From Cornus controversa (taxonomy: Eukaryota > Streptophyta > Magnoliopsida > Cornales > Cornaceae), in assembly GCA_026545225.1 (NCBI GenBank), contig CM048849.1:13957541-14021540 (forward strand): 64,000 nucleotides of DNA, written 5' to 3'. Made by a program: the position numbers and the translations under genes. The notes under the pieces were generated by a model. It was given only the letters and a program-made list of their open reading frames with translations. It did no database searches and was not told where the DNA came from. The stretch's first letter is position 1, and each line of letters begins with the position of its first letter. Shown here one piece after another: positions 44,933 to 55,327 of the stretch.

Positions 44933-45756
44933 TGTATCATTATATATAAAACAGAGGCATGCATCTTCTTCTACATTTTACATGGAAATATTGCATATTA
45001 ATGGCTTTGACTCTGTTGATTTATTAAAGTTGTGAATATATGCTTTGAATAATTTATCATTTGAATTTTACATGCGACTGAAGATGTCACTTGTGCTGTA
45101 TGAGATAAAAGTTCAAACCTCATGTTGTTTGGAATTTTCAATTATTAGAATTAGTGCAATTATCAATCATGTCATCAAAATGGAAGAATACAATATTGAT
45201 CTCCATGGTGGGATCAAATTTATAACTACATGATCAGAAATTTTATTATATTATAAGCCAGGGCTATTACTCATATACGTCAGGGCATTCAAAAGATCTC
45301 ACAACAATCAACTCAAACAACTTATAAAGAAAAAAGAAAATTGACTCAAGTTGATGAGACGGAAAGCTCAAGTCTCCTCATACCACCACTTAGATTCTTA
45401 TAAATCCAATGGATCTCTAATAAATCCATCATCACCAATACAATATTTGTCTCTACAGTTCATGGGTTTCTCACACCGTCATAGTGAAGGAACAATTGAC
45501 TCTTGGAATTCAACAATGGAGCTCTCTTCCCTGTCAGCTCTTGTTACATGAATGAAACTGCAGTTATTCAAGGGAATTTGGCCGTATTGAATTTGTACTC
45601 AAGATATCTTTCTATTGCAAAGTTTTGAAGCTAAACTTAAAAGGGAAAAAATAACAGCCAATGGAAGAATCACAAATTCCATCTCTTCCTTAATCTGCCT
45701 CTTCACATAACTATGCAAGGTTCAATTTAGATGGGCATGGGACTAATTTCTTTCGT
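44933..45756. other. unassigned sequence
   Basis: AT-rich sequence with short open frames (45045-45233, 45351-45551) that show no family signature. The last 150 bp may be decayed N-terminal sequence of the pseudogene that follows. Confidence 0.4.
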
Positions 45757-46170
45757 GGCCTGAAGAAGAAAAGTCATGGTCATAGAAATCGTTCTTGGAT
45801 GAAGAATAGTGCCTCATTACTCAAAAGTTACATTAATGAGGCGTTGTTCTTGCCTCCCAGAGATCTCTGTCTTCTAGATCCTTTGTTCATTTACCTTTCC
45901 ACAATATTAGTCTGACAGAAGGCTATCGTGCACAAATCAGAATAGTGCAAATGCCTACAGAAAAATAAAGATCAATCTGATGATCTGCCTTTCAAATTCA
46001 GGGCTCTGGAGCCGGCTTTAGAACTCACATCCACATCTCTTGATGCTCAGGTAAAAGAATTTTGCAAATGGAGATATACCCAGTGCTTGATAAACTGACA
46101 TCATCTATCAGTACTCTTAATCTAGAACATGTCCGTAAACTCAAAGGTCACCTCTCACTATTTCGTAGAT
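45757..46170 (+). pseudogene. MRS2/MGT-type magnesium transporter pseudogene fragment
   Basis: A plus-strand frame reads GLKKKSHGHRNRSWMK, then LPPRDLCLLDPLFIYLSTIL, QKAIVHK and DLPFKFRALEPALELTSTSL. After a shift it gives [20 protein letters not shown] with VRKLKGHL. These are the successive soluble-domain blocks of plant MRS2 (CorA-type) magnesium channels (RDLRxLDPLxSYPSTIL..RERAIV, LPFEFRALE.ALE, YPxLDxLTSxISTLNLExVRxLK). Two in-frame stops, the missing segment after AIV and the frameshift show it is dead. The transmembrane GMN part is not seen. Exon-derived blocks directly adjoin, which may indicate a processed copy. Confidence 0.82.
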
Positions 46171-46699
46171 TCATGGACCCAATTCAATTCAGTGGGATCT
46201 TTCATTCACATTTTTTTTCACCACGAACATTTTATAAAACTTTTTGACCCCCCAATTTTGAGTATCCTACTTTCACACAATTCATAGGGTTCAACAAACA
46301 ATCGATATTTCATGATCAAGGGCACCCCCTTGCCAAGTATCTTGATTTTCTGGAATGGCTGATATCTTCAAAATACTAGAAATTGCTGCTGAAACCGGAC
46401 ATGGCAAGTCAAATGTGCAAGGCTTTCCATCACTAATATCTCTTATTTTGGAATTAACAGCCTCAGTAGGGACCATAGAGAACTTCTTCATGCTGTTAAC
46501 TGTTGACTATTTACAAGAGTAAGCAGTAGAATTTCATGGTAATGCTTGCCTTTCATGTATCTCATTAGCAATTCTCATGTTACATGGGATCGATAATTTA
46601 TCTTGAGAGGCTCTTTCATAATTGACGTTCGTGCTTCACATGAACAAATCATCAGATTGCATATGTATCAACAGCAGGTGGCCGAGGATTCTCCACTTT
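46171..46699. other. unassigned sequence
   Basis: A 66-codon minus frame at 46291-46491 is unidentified. No other feature seen. Confidence 0.4.
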
Positions 46700-46741
46700 G
46701 CAAAATTGTGCAGAATGACCAATTTTTTTACATTTCTGACA
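46700..46741 (-). pseudogene. isolated CCHC zinc knuckle
   Basis: The minus strand reads CQKCKKIGHSAQFC, a perfect CX2CX4HX4C knuckle of retrotransposon gag type, with MTGGRNVP before it. Stops follow within 20 codons. It is probably a gag remnant of an unidentified element. Confidence 0.7.
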
Positions 46742-46784
46742 TGGAACATTTCTTCCACCAGTCATAATAGTCCTTGACCCACCA

Positions 46785-48010
46785 AAAAGAAAAATAGCTA
46801 AGGCATGGCCAACCGAATGCCAGAGAAAGCAAAGAAAAATGGCTAAGGTATGACCAGCCGAATGTTAAAGAAAGAAAAGAAAAATAGTTAAGGCATGACC
46901 AGCTGAACGCTAGAGAAAACAGAGAAAAATGGCTAAGGCATAACCAGCCAAACGCCAGAGAAAGAAAAGAAAAATGGTTAAGGCATCATCAGTCAAACGC
47001 CACAAAAATAAAGAAAAGGCCTAAAGTGCATAATGAAGAAGTTGGCTAAAGCATGACCATCAGAACACCAAGGCCTAAAGTGCTAAATGAGGAAGTTGGC
47101 TGCATGATAGTAGAACGCCAAGGCCTAAAATGCCAAATAAAGAAGTTAGATAAGGCATGATCAGCCTAACGCCAAAATTTAAAGAAATTGGCTAAGACAT
47201 GACCAGCCGAACGCAAGGCCTAAAGTGCCGAACGAAGAAATTGTCTAAGGCATAACCAGCAGAATGCCAAGGCCTCAAAAGCTGAACGAAAAATTGGATT
47301 AGGCATGACCAGCCGAATGCCAAGGCCTCAAGAGCCGAATGAAAAATTGGCAAAAGCATGACCAGCCGAATGCCAAGGCCCTAAGTGTCAAGAGCCGAAC
47401 AAAAAATTTGCCAAGGCACGGCTAGCTGAACGCCAAGGCCCTAAGTGCTGAACAAATAAATTGGCGAAGACATGGCCAACTGAACACCAAATGAGAATTA
47501 ATTGGCCAAGGCATGACTAGCCGAATGCCAAATATAATAAAATATTGGCTAAGGTAGGACCAGTCGAACGCCAAATGTGAATGAATTGGCCAAGGCATAA
47601 CTAGCTTAGCGCCAAAAAGAAAGAAGCTTTTAAGAGCCGAACAGCTCCAAGATCCAAACGAATAAATAGGCTAAGACATAAGATGCCGATCGCCAAAAAT
47701 AGCAAAAGACTTAAGAGCCAAACAACCTCAAGAGCCAAATGATAAATTGGCCAAGGCATGACTAGCTGAACTACAATAAAAAGTGGTAACAAGCCAAAGG
47801 GGGCTGATCTCCAGTAAAATAGCAATAGGGGCTAACCGCCAATAAAAAGGCATGACCAGTTGACTGCCAAATATGAATAAAATAGCAAAGGCATGGCTAG
47901 CCTAATGCCACAAAAATATAGCAGCAAGCCAAATGGGGCTGATGGCTAGTAGCACAGGGGGTTGACCACCAGTAAAGTAACCAAAGAAAGGATGATCGCC
48001 AAAACAAAAG
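46785..48010. repeat. 1.2-kb degenerate minisatellite
   Basis: About twenty-five copies of a unit of roughly 40-60 bp built on GGCTAAGGCATGACCAGCCG and AACGCCAAGGCCTAAAGTGC. Unit length and sequence drift along the array, and later units gain AGAGCCGAAC text. It sits upstream of LTR-like sequence and may be the 3' untranslated repeat of a Tat-type element, although no pol is present nearby. Confidence 0.85.
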
Positions 48011-48049
48011 TGGTGAAAAGCCACCTCACTACATGCTCAAAAATGAATC

Positions 48050-48970
48050 AAGGTTAATGAGCCTAAGAAAAGAAAGTTTAGAAGAAGGCTAAACTAGAAT
48101 AGGAACATCAGGTAGTACTTAAGCTGGAATATCCTCAGTAATGCTGGAACTTTATTCGAGAAAGAGTCTTTCATCCCCAGACAACTTTGGATCATTATTT
48201 TTACTTAAGCCCTAACTTTGTTGCGCAAGTTAAACTCTTCAGAATCAATCTCTCATTCAAATTTAGAAAAGTAAGGCGTGTTCAAAGCCATATCAAAAAG
48301 CTCTGGAATTCCTTATCCTGAAAGTCCTAACAAGTCTTTGATAGAAAAACCTGGTTCTAGTTCCACACCAACTCCACCATTGGTTCAAAACTTCCTGTTA
48401 TGCAATAACATCCTGCCTCTTTTCATGACTAAAAGCACAAATTTTTATAAATCCCTCCAGTTGAGACTGTTACGTCTAACTAAAGGGAATTGGGGGCTAG
48501 TGTGGGGGCAAAAAAATCCCACCAATAAGAAGAAGACGCCTAAGCATGAGAATAGTCAACATGGTACACATGGCATGATGTAGGTTGGTATCGAGAAAGA
48601 TATGTGACCTGTAACGTCAAAGAAAGATCTTTAAATCAGGTTCAAATTAGGAAATATTAGATTCTTTCCTTGAAAGAAGAGATTGATACAAATCAGCCTC
48701 AAATCAAGGGAGAATCACGGAATAACCGATACTAAATTAGCAGTAGAATGGAATCACTCCTCATATAAATATGTATAGAAAATTCTATAAAAAGGGGGAG
48801 AGAAATACTGATTATTGTATCTGGCCATGGCTAGGCCAGTGAGATTATGAGTGCAATCCTTGTAATATCTCATGAAGATAAAAGAAAGTCTCCTCTCATC
48901 CATAGGCCAAATTGTGTCGTACCATGTAAATCTTGTATGCATATTATTCTCGCATTTATTTTCTTGAATA
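48050..48970 (+). repeat. LTR-like sequence with TATA box
   Basis: TATAAAAA at 48786-48793 is followed by GGGGGAGAG. About 70 bp later there is TGTAATATCTCATGAAGATAAAAG, the usual U3/R style of plant LTRs. Ends and duplications could not be found. The element type is unknown. Confidence 0.45.
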
Positions 48971-50912
48971 TTCTTTGTGCATCAATTGTGTGACTTTTTG
49001 TTGGACAATTTTTGCACTTACAAAATCCTTGAACAAAAACATGATCTAGTGCTCTCTTTCTTTTTTATTCAATTATTTTTGTGTCCTCTTTTATTTTTCT
49101 TTCTCTTCCATTTCATGGTTGAAACAATCTTTTGGTAGGCTTCTTGTGAGAAACTTGATCTTGTGCACATTCCACGTGATAAAGGTCTCTAAAACCCTAA
49201 AATGTTTAATAGCCATTGCTAACACCAGATGAAGGGACATGGAATACTCTGTGAGCTTTCTTCCATCCAAGAATTTAGTGGACTGCAAATATGGTACCAC
49301 TTGGTGATGTCTATGTGGGCCATTTGATTAAGACTCAAAGTTTGAACACCCAGAAAGGATGAAAGTCCCCGATGGGAAAACTGGGTTGTAAATTTAAATT
49401 CATGCTTGCTGTTTTTAGAGTTCAAATCATTAGAGTTTTATGGATCTTTTACTGAGATCAAGCATGAGATTGTTTCTCTTGGAAATACTTGTTGTTTATC
49501 ACCTTTTTTTAGGCTGGCTTGGTTTCACCATAGTCCTTCCTAATTGTGATGTTGCTGGTTCTGCTAAAGTTCCATCTTTTTCCTTTGCTTGGAAAAAAGA
49601 AAATATATTGGTGTTGAGAGCAATTCCTAATTAAAAGACTTGAAAATTCATTAGAGAAAAGACATTTTTCGTTGATTATAGTTCTGTGGAGTAAACAATA
49701 GTCTATACTAAATATATTTGTGTATGTTTAGATAGTGAATAAGGATGCTATTCCTCATGGCTAATTTTTCCTCAGTTAGCATCTTAATGGAAAATGTATT
49801 TTGGAAAGTTTTTTTTTTCCTGGTAAATATGTGAAACTCATCATAACTTAAGCAGACTAAGGACATTGATTGTTAATAATATCTTAAGTTATTTAATTGT
49901 TGATTTTTCATCATGTACTACTTGATTTTCCCTGTGAATCCCAGCAGGGCATTGATATTGATTAAATGGAAAAGCAAGTTACACTAGTTATATTCTAATT
50001 ACAAATGTTTGACTGATGTAACAAAATAAGAAGGGCAGTTTTGGTTTCCTAAGCATTTAAGGTTTTTGGCCTTTTGCTCTAGAAATGTTAATTTGTCTAT
50101 TTTGATCATTGGCATTTATAAGTTTTCTATGTGAATCTGTTTCTCTACAAGTCTACAATTAAGATAGACAATTGTATTGTGCAACTTTTCTTCTTATCTG
50201 AACTATCTCTGAAGCTAAAATGGCAGAGAAAGATGTTCCTTATTGTATATTAAAAAGTAGTACTATAAATCTGGTGGTTTTATATCAATTACATACCCAG
50301 GTTTCAGGGACGGTCAGGTTTATTTATTTGGTCATTCATGCATTCTGCATAGCCCCAATTGATTTTTTATTTTATTAATTTTGCCATTAGTTGCTTGGCA
50401 ACTTCTTATAAATTTTGAATACGTACTGAGAATGAATTGAGATGGTTATTTTTGTCGTCTTTCTTAATCTATTTCATTTCTTGAAATAACATTTCTTTCA
50501 TCTCTATTCATTCATGCATTTAACAATCTAAGACTTACATTACATTATCACACTGCGTTCACAAACTAACCGATTATTCTTTTGTGGCAAAATGATATTA
50601 ACTTTATGCAGAGTTAATAATAAGAATTTTTTTTTTTTAAAAAAAGCATATTACTTATTTATTTATTTATCTATTTTATAAATCTTGTTGGCAAATTTAA
50701 CTGCTTAAATAAATTAAATGGATTGCACTAGTAAATTCAGAAATGAACAATAATATATTGAAAATTTTAGTATTTTCTTGGAACTAGTCCCTAGACTATT
50801 AATAGATGCAAATTAGAAAAAAAAATTCTTCAAGTTTTGGTAAGTAAAAGAGTATAAGATTTGGGATATTTTATTATAATTAGATAATTTTATTGTCAAA
50901 ACTAAGTATGAT
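48971..50912. other. 1.9 kb without recognisable features
   Basis: AT-rich, unique-looking sequence. Open frames at 49219-49425 and 49440-49634 have no signature. Poly-T and poly-A tracts occur at 49810 and 50630. This may be old intergenic DNA. Confidence 0.45.
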
Positions 50913-51645
50913 TGTCATGCCACAATATCCGAGTCACCAGAATCCCCATTCCAAGTCTGAATTTTGAGACTGAATCCGTTCATTCAACCACATGAACTAT
51001 CCCAAAAATCTTACAACTGCGAAAACAATATCATACACATATTTATATGCACGTACACATTATTATTCAACTCGATCAATGGCCACCACTATGGCTTATG
51101 CATCCATCCTCATCCTTTCCAATCAAAATCAATTGAATTCTAGGCCAGACCAGTTTTCGTCGGCTAAAGGACTCTCCATCAGTTGGCTGAAAACTAGGCA
51201 CATTATCGGTTGACTATTAGATTTCATCAGTCGGCTAGAGAGAAGTTGGAATGAAGTTCTAGAGAAAGAGATGAGAGAAAATCTGATTTTTGTGATAAAA
51301 TAAATGACATAAACCTATTTATACTTACTATCTTTGCAACAAAGTCCCCCTCTTTCTTTTAAATTGCTCATTGTTACTATTAACTATTTACTAATCACAT
51401 ACTAACATTTTCTTCTCCTAACTTATCTTTTAAACCCCTCAATTATTCATATACGTCCTCATATACATTCCCAAGACTCATAAAAGTCTTTTGGGTCATC
51501 TGATTCATCCTGGGTCCCACACCCGAATCAAAAAATTCTAGAAAAGTCTCATAATTCACAAAACACATATTTAAGCCACTTTATCATGCTTTATCACATT
51601 TAAAACATTATTAATTGTAATTTAAAATAAACTCAAGGTTTTTCA
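50913..51645 (-). repeat. E5 3' LTR (left copy)
   Basis: It starts TGTCATGCCAC and ends TTTTTCA, followed by a polypurine tract (minus strand GAAGGTTGGGAGGT). The first 330 bp match 60448-60790. A segment with repeated TCAGTCGGCTGA-like words lies at about 51140-51240. Confidence 0.87.
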
Positions 51646-52150
51646 ACCTCCCAACCTTCAAGAAATTTTGTCCTCAAAAGTAAGACATACCTCAAGTAGC
51701 AAATTACTCAGGATACTTTAAGCGAATTTATTGTTCCCACTCCCACATAGCCTCCTCGACTCCATGATGTCTGCAAAGCACTTTGACTAATGGGATGGTT
51801 TTGCTTTGAAACACTTACTCTCTAGAGTCCATAACCGTTACTGGTCTTTCCTCATAGGACACATCTTCCTCTACCTCAAAATCCATCCAATCTAGTACAT
51901 GTGAAGGATCTAGTTCATACTTCCACAACATAAAACACATGAAATACATTGTGCACACTTGACATTTGTGGTGGTAATGCCAAGCGGTAAGCAACCTCAC
52001 CAACACACGCTCCAAAATCTCAATGGACTGATAAACCGTGGTGATAACTTGTCACTACGCCCAAATCACATCTATCCTTTGCATGGAGCAACCTTTAGGA
52101 ACATATGGTCTCTAACCTCAAATGTCAAAGGATGCCGTCTTCTATCAACA
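51646..52150 (-). other. E5 polypurine tract and distal pol
   Basis: The polypurine tract is at 51646-51660. The rest should encode the integrase C-terminus, but I can follow only scraps. No intact frame. Confidence 0.55.
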
Positions 52151-53095
52151 TAAATGTTTTGATGACTTTATGCCATAGTCAGTCATTGTCGAATCATTTT
52201 GATCCTTTTGGGGGTATCTTGGACTATGTCGGCTCCCAAAGCCACTGTCTCACTAACTTCAATCCAACAAATGGGCGATCTACAAGGTCTACCATACAAA
52301 GGCCTTAAATGGTGAAATCTCGATACTAGCCTGATAACTATTATTGTAGGAAAACTCTACCAATGGAAGGTGATCCTCCCCATTACCATGAAAATCTAAG
52401 GCATAAGCCCGAAGCATATCCTCCAAAATCTGAATGGCCCTCTCAAAGTGACCATCCATCTGAGGGTAACAAGCTGTACTAAAATGAAGATCGGTGTCAA
52501 GAGATGACTAAAAATTCTAACAGTATCATGACGTAAACCACGAATCTCTATCCAATGCAGTAGAAACTGGCATGCCGTGCAGTTTCAATATCTACTTAAT
52601 GTACAATTGACTCAGAGTGTCCACACCATCAGCCACTCAAATAGGGAGAAAATGAGCTACCTTGGTCAATCTATCATCATTGACCCATACGGCTTTGTAA
52701 CTTTTCCTCTGTCCCATCATGAAGTCCATGATGACATGCTCCCACTTTCACATTGCTATCGATAACAGTTGCAACAAACTCAGCGGTCTCCGATGCTCAG
52801 TCTTCACTTGTTGAAAAGTAAGACACTTGAAAAGTAAGACACTTTGCCACAAATTAAGCAACATCATTCTTCATTCATTTTCACTAATACTGTAGACGTA
52901 GGTTATGGTACATTTTGGTACCACCGGGGTGTACTGTAAGTCTAGAGTGATGAAATTCTCTAAGTACATCATCCCTACAAGTTAATGGTACAACCATCTT
53001 CCTTTTGAATCTCAAACCTCCATTGGAATGGACTATCCAATGTTTCACCACTTCATCGCTCGAAATTTGAGTGCGAAGGGTTTCCATTTCACTAT
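52150..53095 (-). pseudogene. E5 integrase
   Basis: The N-terminal zinc domain reads EFHHSRLTVHPGGTKMYHNL at about 52900-53000. The core end reads ACYPQMDGHFERAIQILEDML with YALDFHGNGEDHLPLVEFSY, and then IAHLL/CRSPICW text, matching the HPQTDGQ...ILEDMLRA...EFAYN part of chromovirus integrases. The catalytic Glu (ILED region) is readable; the first two Asp are in broken sequence. Confidence 0.83.
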
Positions 53096-53519
53096 CCTGT
53101 TGTTATTCCTCAATCACCTTATTCACTAGAGTTGGTTAAGCAATAAGTGTGAACAACGTTGCCACTTCCTCATCATTACAGAAATACAATCCCATTTTTG
53201 AGATATCCTCCATCATCTTTCATTCATAGATAACAATGCTCGCTATGTTACCACGTGACTTTCTACTCAAGGCATTGGCCACTCCATTAGCCTTTCCTGG
53301 GTGATATTATAGATCAAAGTCATAATCCTCTATAAATTCCTCTCATCTCCGTTGCCTCATATTCAAGTCATTTTGTGAGAAAAGGTACTTCAAAGTCTTA
53401 TAATCGGAGAACACTTCAAAATTTTTCCCGTATAAGTAATTTCTCCACACCTTTAATGCAAAAATTATCGCGGCCAACTCTAAATCATGAGTCGGGTAAT
53501 TTTGTTTGTGTGTCTTCAA

Positions 53520-54370
53520 CTATCGGGAACCATACACTATCACTCTCTCGGTTTGCATCAAGACACAATCCAAACTGTCCCGCAAAACATCATAATAGAT
53601 AACATACCCTAAACCACATTCGGGAATAATAAAGATTGGGGCGGAAGTCAATTGACCCTTTAACTCCATAAATGCATGCTCGTAAGCTTCATTCAAAACA
53701 AACTTAACTCCTTTATGAGTAAGTCGTGTCATAGGTACCGCCAATCGTATGAAATCCCTTACAAAGCATCGGTAGTAACTGGCAAATCCTAAGAAACTAC
53801 AGATCTCAAACATGCTATTCGGTCTTTCCCAACTCATTATGACTTTAATTTTTGAAGGATCTACAAAAACTCCTCCTCCTGACATTACGTGTCCAAGGAA
53901 CTTTATTTTTATTAGAAAAAATTCACATTTCTCATACTTAACATACAATCGGTGTTCCCTCAAAAGTTGTAACACCATCCTCAAGTAATTCTCATGCTCC
54001 TATTCCAATAACGAGTACACTAGGATGTTATCCATAAACATCACAAAAAATTTGTCCAAGTAAGCACTAAAGACATGATTCATTAAGTCCATGAAAGCCG
54101 CTGGTACATTTTTCAAATCAAATGGCATCACTAGAAAATAGTCTTCGGCACATCCTCATCCTTTACCCTCAACTAGTAATACCCCGACCTCAAGTTAATC
54201 TTTGAAAAATATTTTGAACTCTTTAATTAATCAAACAAGTCATCTATCCTTAGCAAAAGATACTTGTTCTTGATCATTGCTCGGTTCAATTTCTTATAGT
54301 CAATACACAATCGCAATGATCCACCCTTCTTCTTAGTGAGGAGTACCGGAGCTCCTCAAGGCGATGTACT
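53520..54370 (-). pseudogene. E5 reverse transcriptase and RNase H start
   Basis: RT reads [20 protein letters not shown], then KINLRSGYY and, near 54030, [13 protein letters not shown], where the YxDD site is FMDN and the second catalytic Asp is lost. The 154-codon frame 53520-53984 continues with HRLYVKYEKCEFF, IKFLGHVMSGGGV, a CSFLGFASYYRCFV block and the start of RNase H (GYVIYYDVLRDSLDCVLMQ). Confidence 0.87.
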
Positions 54371-54599
54371 AGGATGTACAAATCCCTTGTCCAACAAGTC
54401 ATGTTATTGACCATTCAATTCCTTCAATTCTGTCAGTACCATACGATACGGTGCCATAGAGATAGGCGCAGTATTGGGGGAAGATCAATAGTAAACACCA
54501 TTTCCCGTTATGATGACAACATTATCAAATCCTCTAAAAATACATCCACGTAGTCACAAACCACATGTGGAAATTATCTATGCGTAACATCCCCTTCGT

Positions 54600-54850
54600 C
54601 AGCTACTATGTTAGCTAAGAAGTAACACATTCCATTCCAGCTACCGGAGTTATACACTAAGGATGTGTGGAAGTCATCTCACTCTCCCACAAAATAAAAA
54701 TAACCACCCTCCAGTGTACACACCATCACTCGTCTACGAATGAATGAGATGCACCCAAATCGACCAATACCCTAGCCCACGAGCTAGAAACTAAGAAGAT
54801 ACCTCGGACAATTGACGGTCCTATTGGTGTATCTATCTGAGTGAGTGTGA
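54600..54850 (-). pseudogene. E5 protease remnant
   Basis: The minus strand reads VLVDLGASHSFVDE before a stop, the gypsy protease active site with Thr to Leu in DTGASHSF. It lies between the zinc knuckle and RT as expected. Confidence 0.75.
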
Positions 54851-54941
54851 ATGCACGACCCTGTGTCCTCTGACCTTATTGTCTAGTACCCTGTTACCCA
54901 GAGTTATGACTGGACGTACTAGCAGTAGCCCTTCTTGTCAC

Positions 54942-55224
54942 TCATGAACCATGTGCAGACTGAGCTGGCTGAGGTGTTGGCAATACCCTAAAGCCAAACT
55001 GACTCACTATAGACTGAGCATAATGCTGCTGTGATCCGATCCAACTCTGAGAACTTTGTCTCTGGGGACAATTAGCCCTGAGGTGACCAGGCTGGCGATA
55101 ATAGTAACAAATTTTCTCTCCTCTAAAAACCACTGTTTGCCTATGAGGACACTCAGCCCTATAGTGAGCTAGCTGCTGGCACTAATGACACACAATTGTA
55201 GGTCATGAGGATCCAGTGGGTAAG
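54942..55224 (-). pseudogene. E5 gag zinc knuckle and C-terminus
   Basis: The 63-codon frame holds ICYYYRQPGHLRANCPQ, a CCHC knuckle whose second Cys is Tyr, followed by a Gln/Ser-rich tail with QPAQSAHGS. The remainder of gag lies beyond the nested LTRs at 59383-60230. Confidence 0.8.
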
Positions 55225-55327
55225 GGCACTGATGTGGTTCTTTATGCGTATCAAATTTATATTTATATTTTACCACTCGCAATAGAATGAATCCTTGAAG
55301 GATAGGGTTCTAAGTTGAGGGTGTCGG

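Noticed and set aside
46785..48010. Coding tandem-repeat protein
   Set aside because: Unit lengths are not multiples of three and all frames contain stops.
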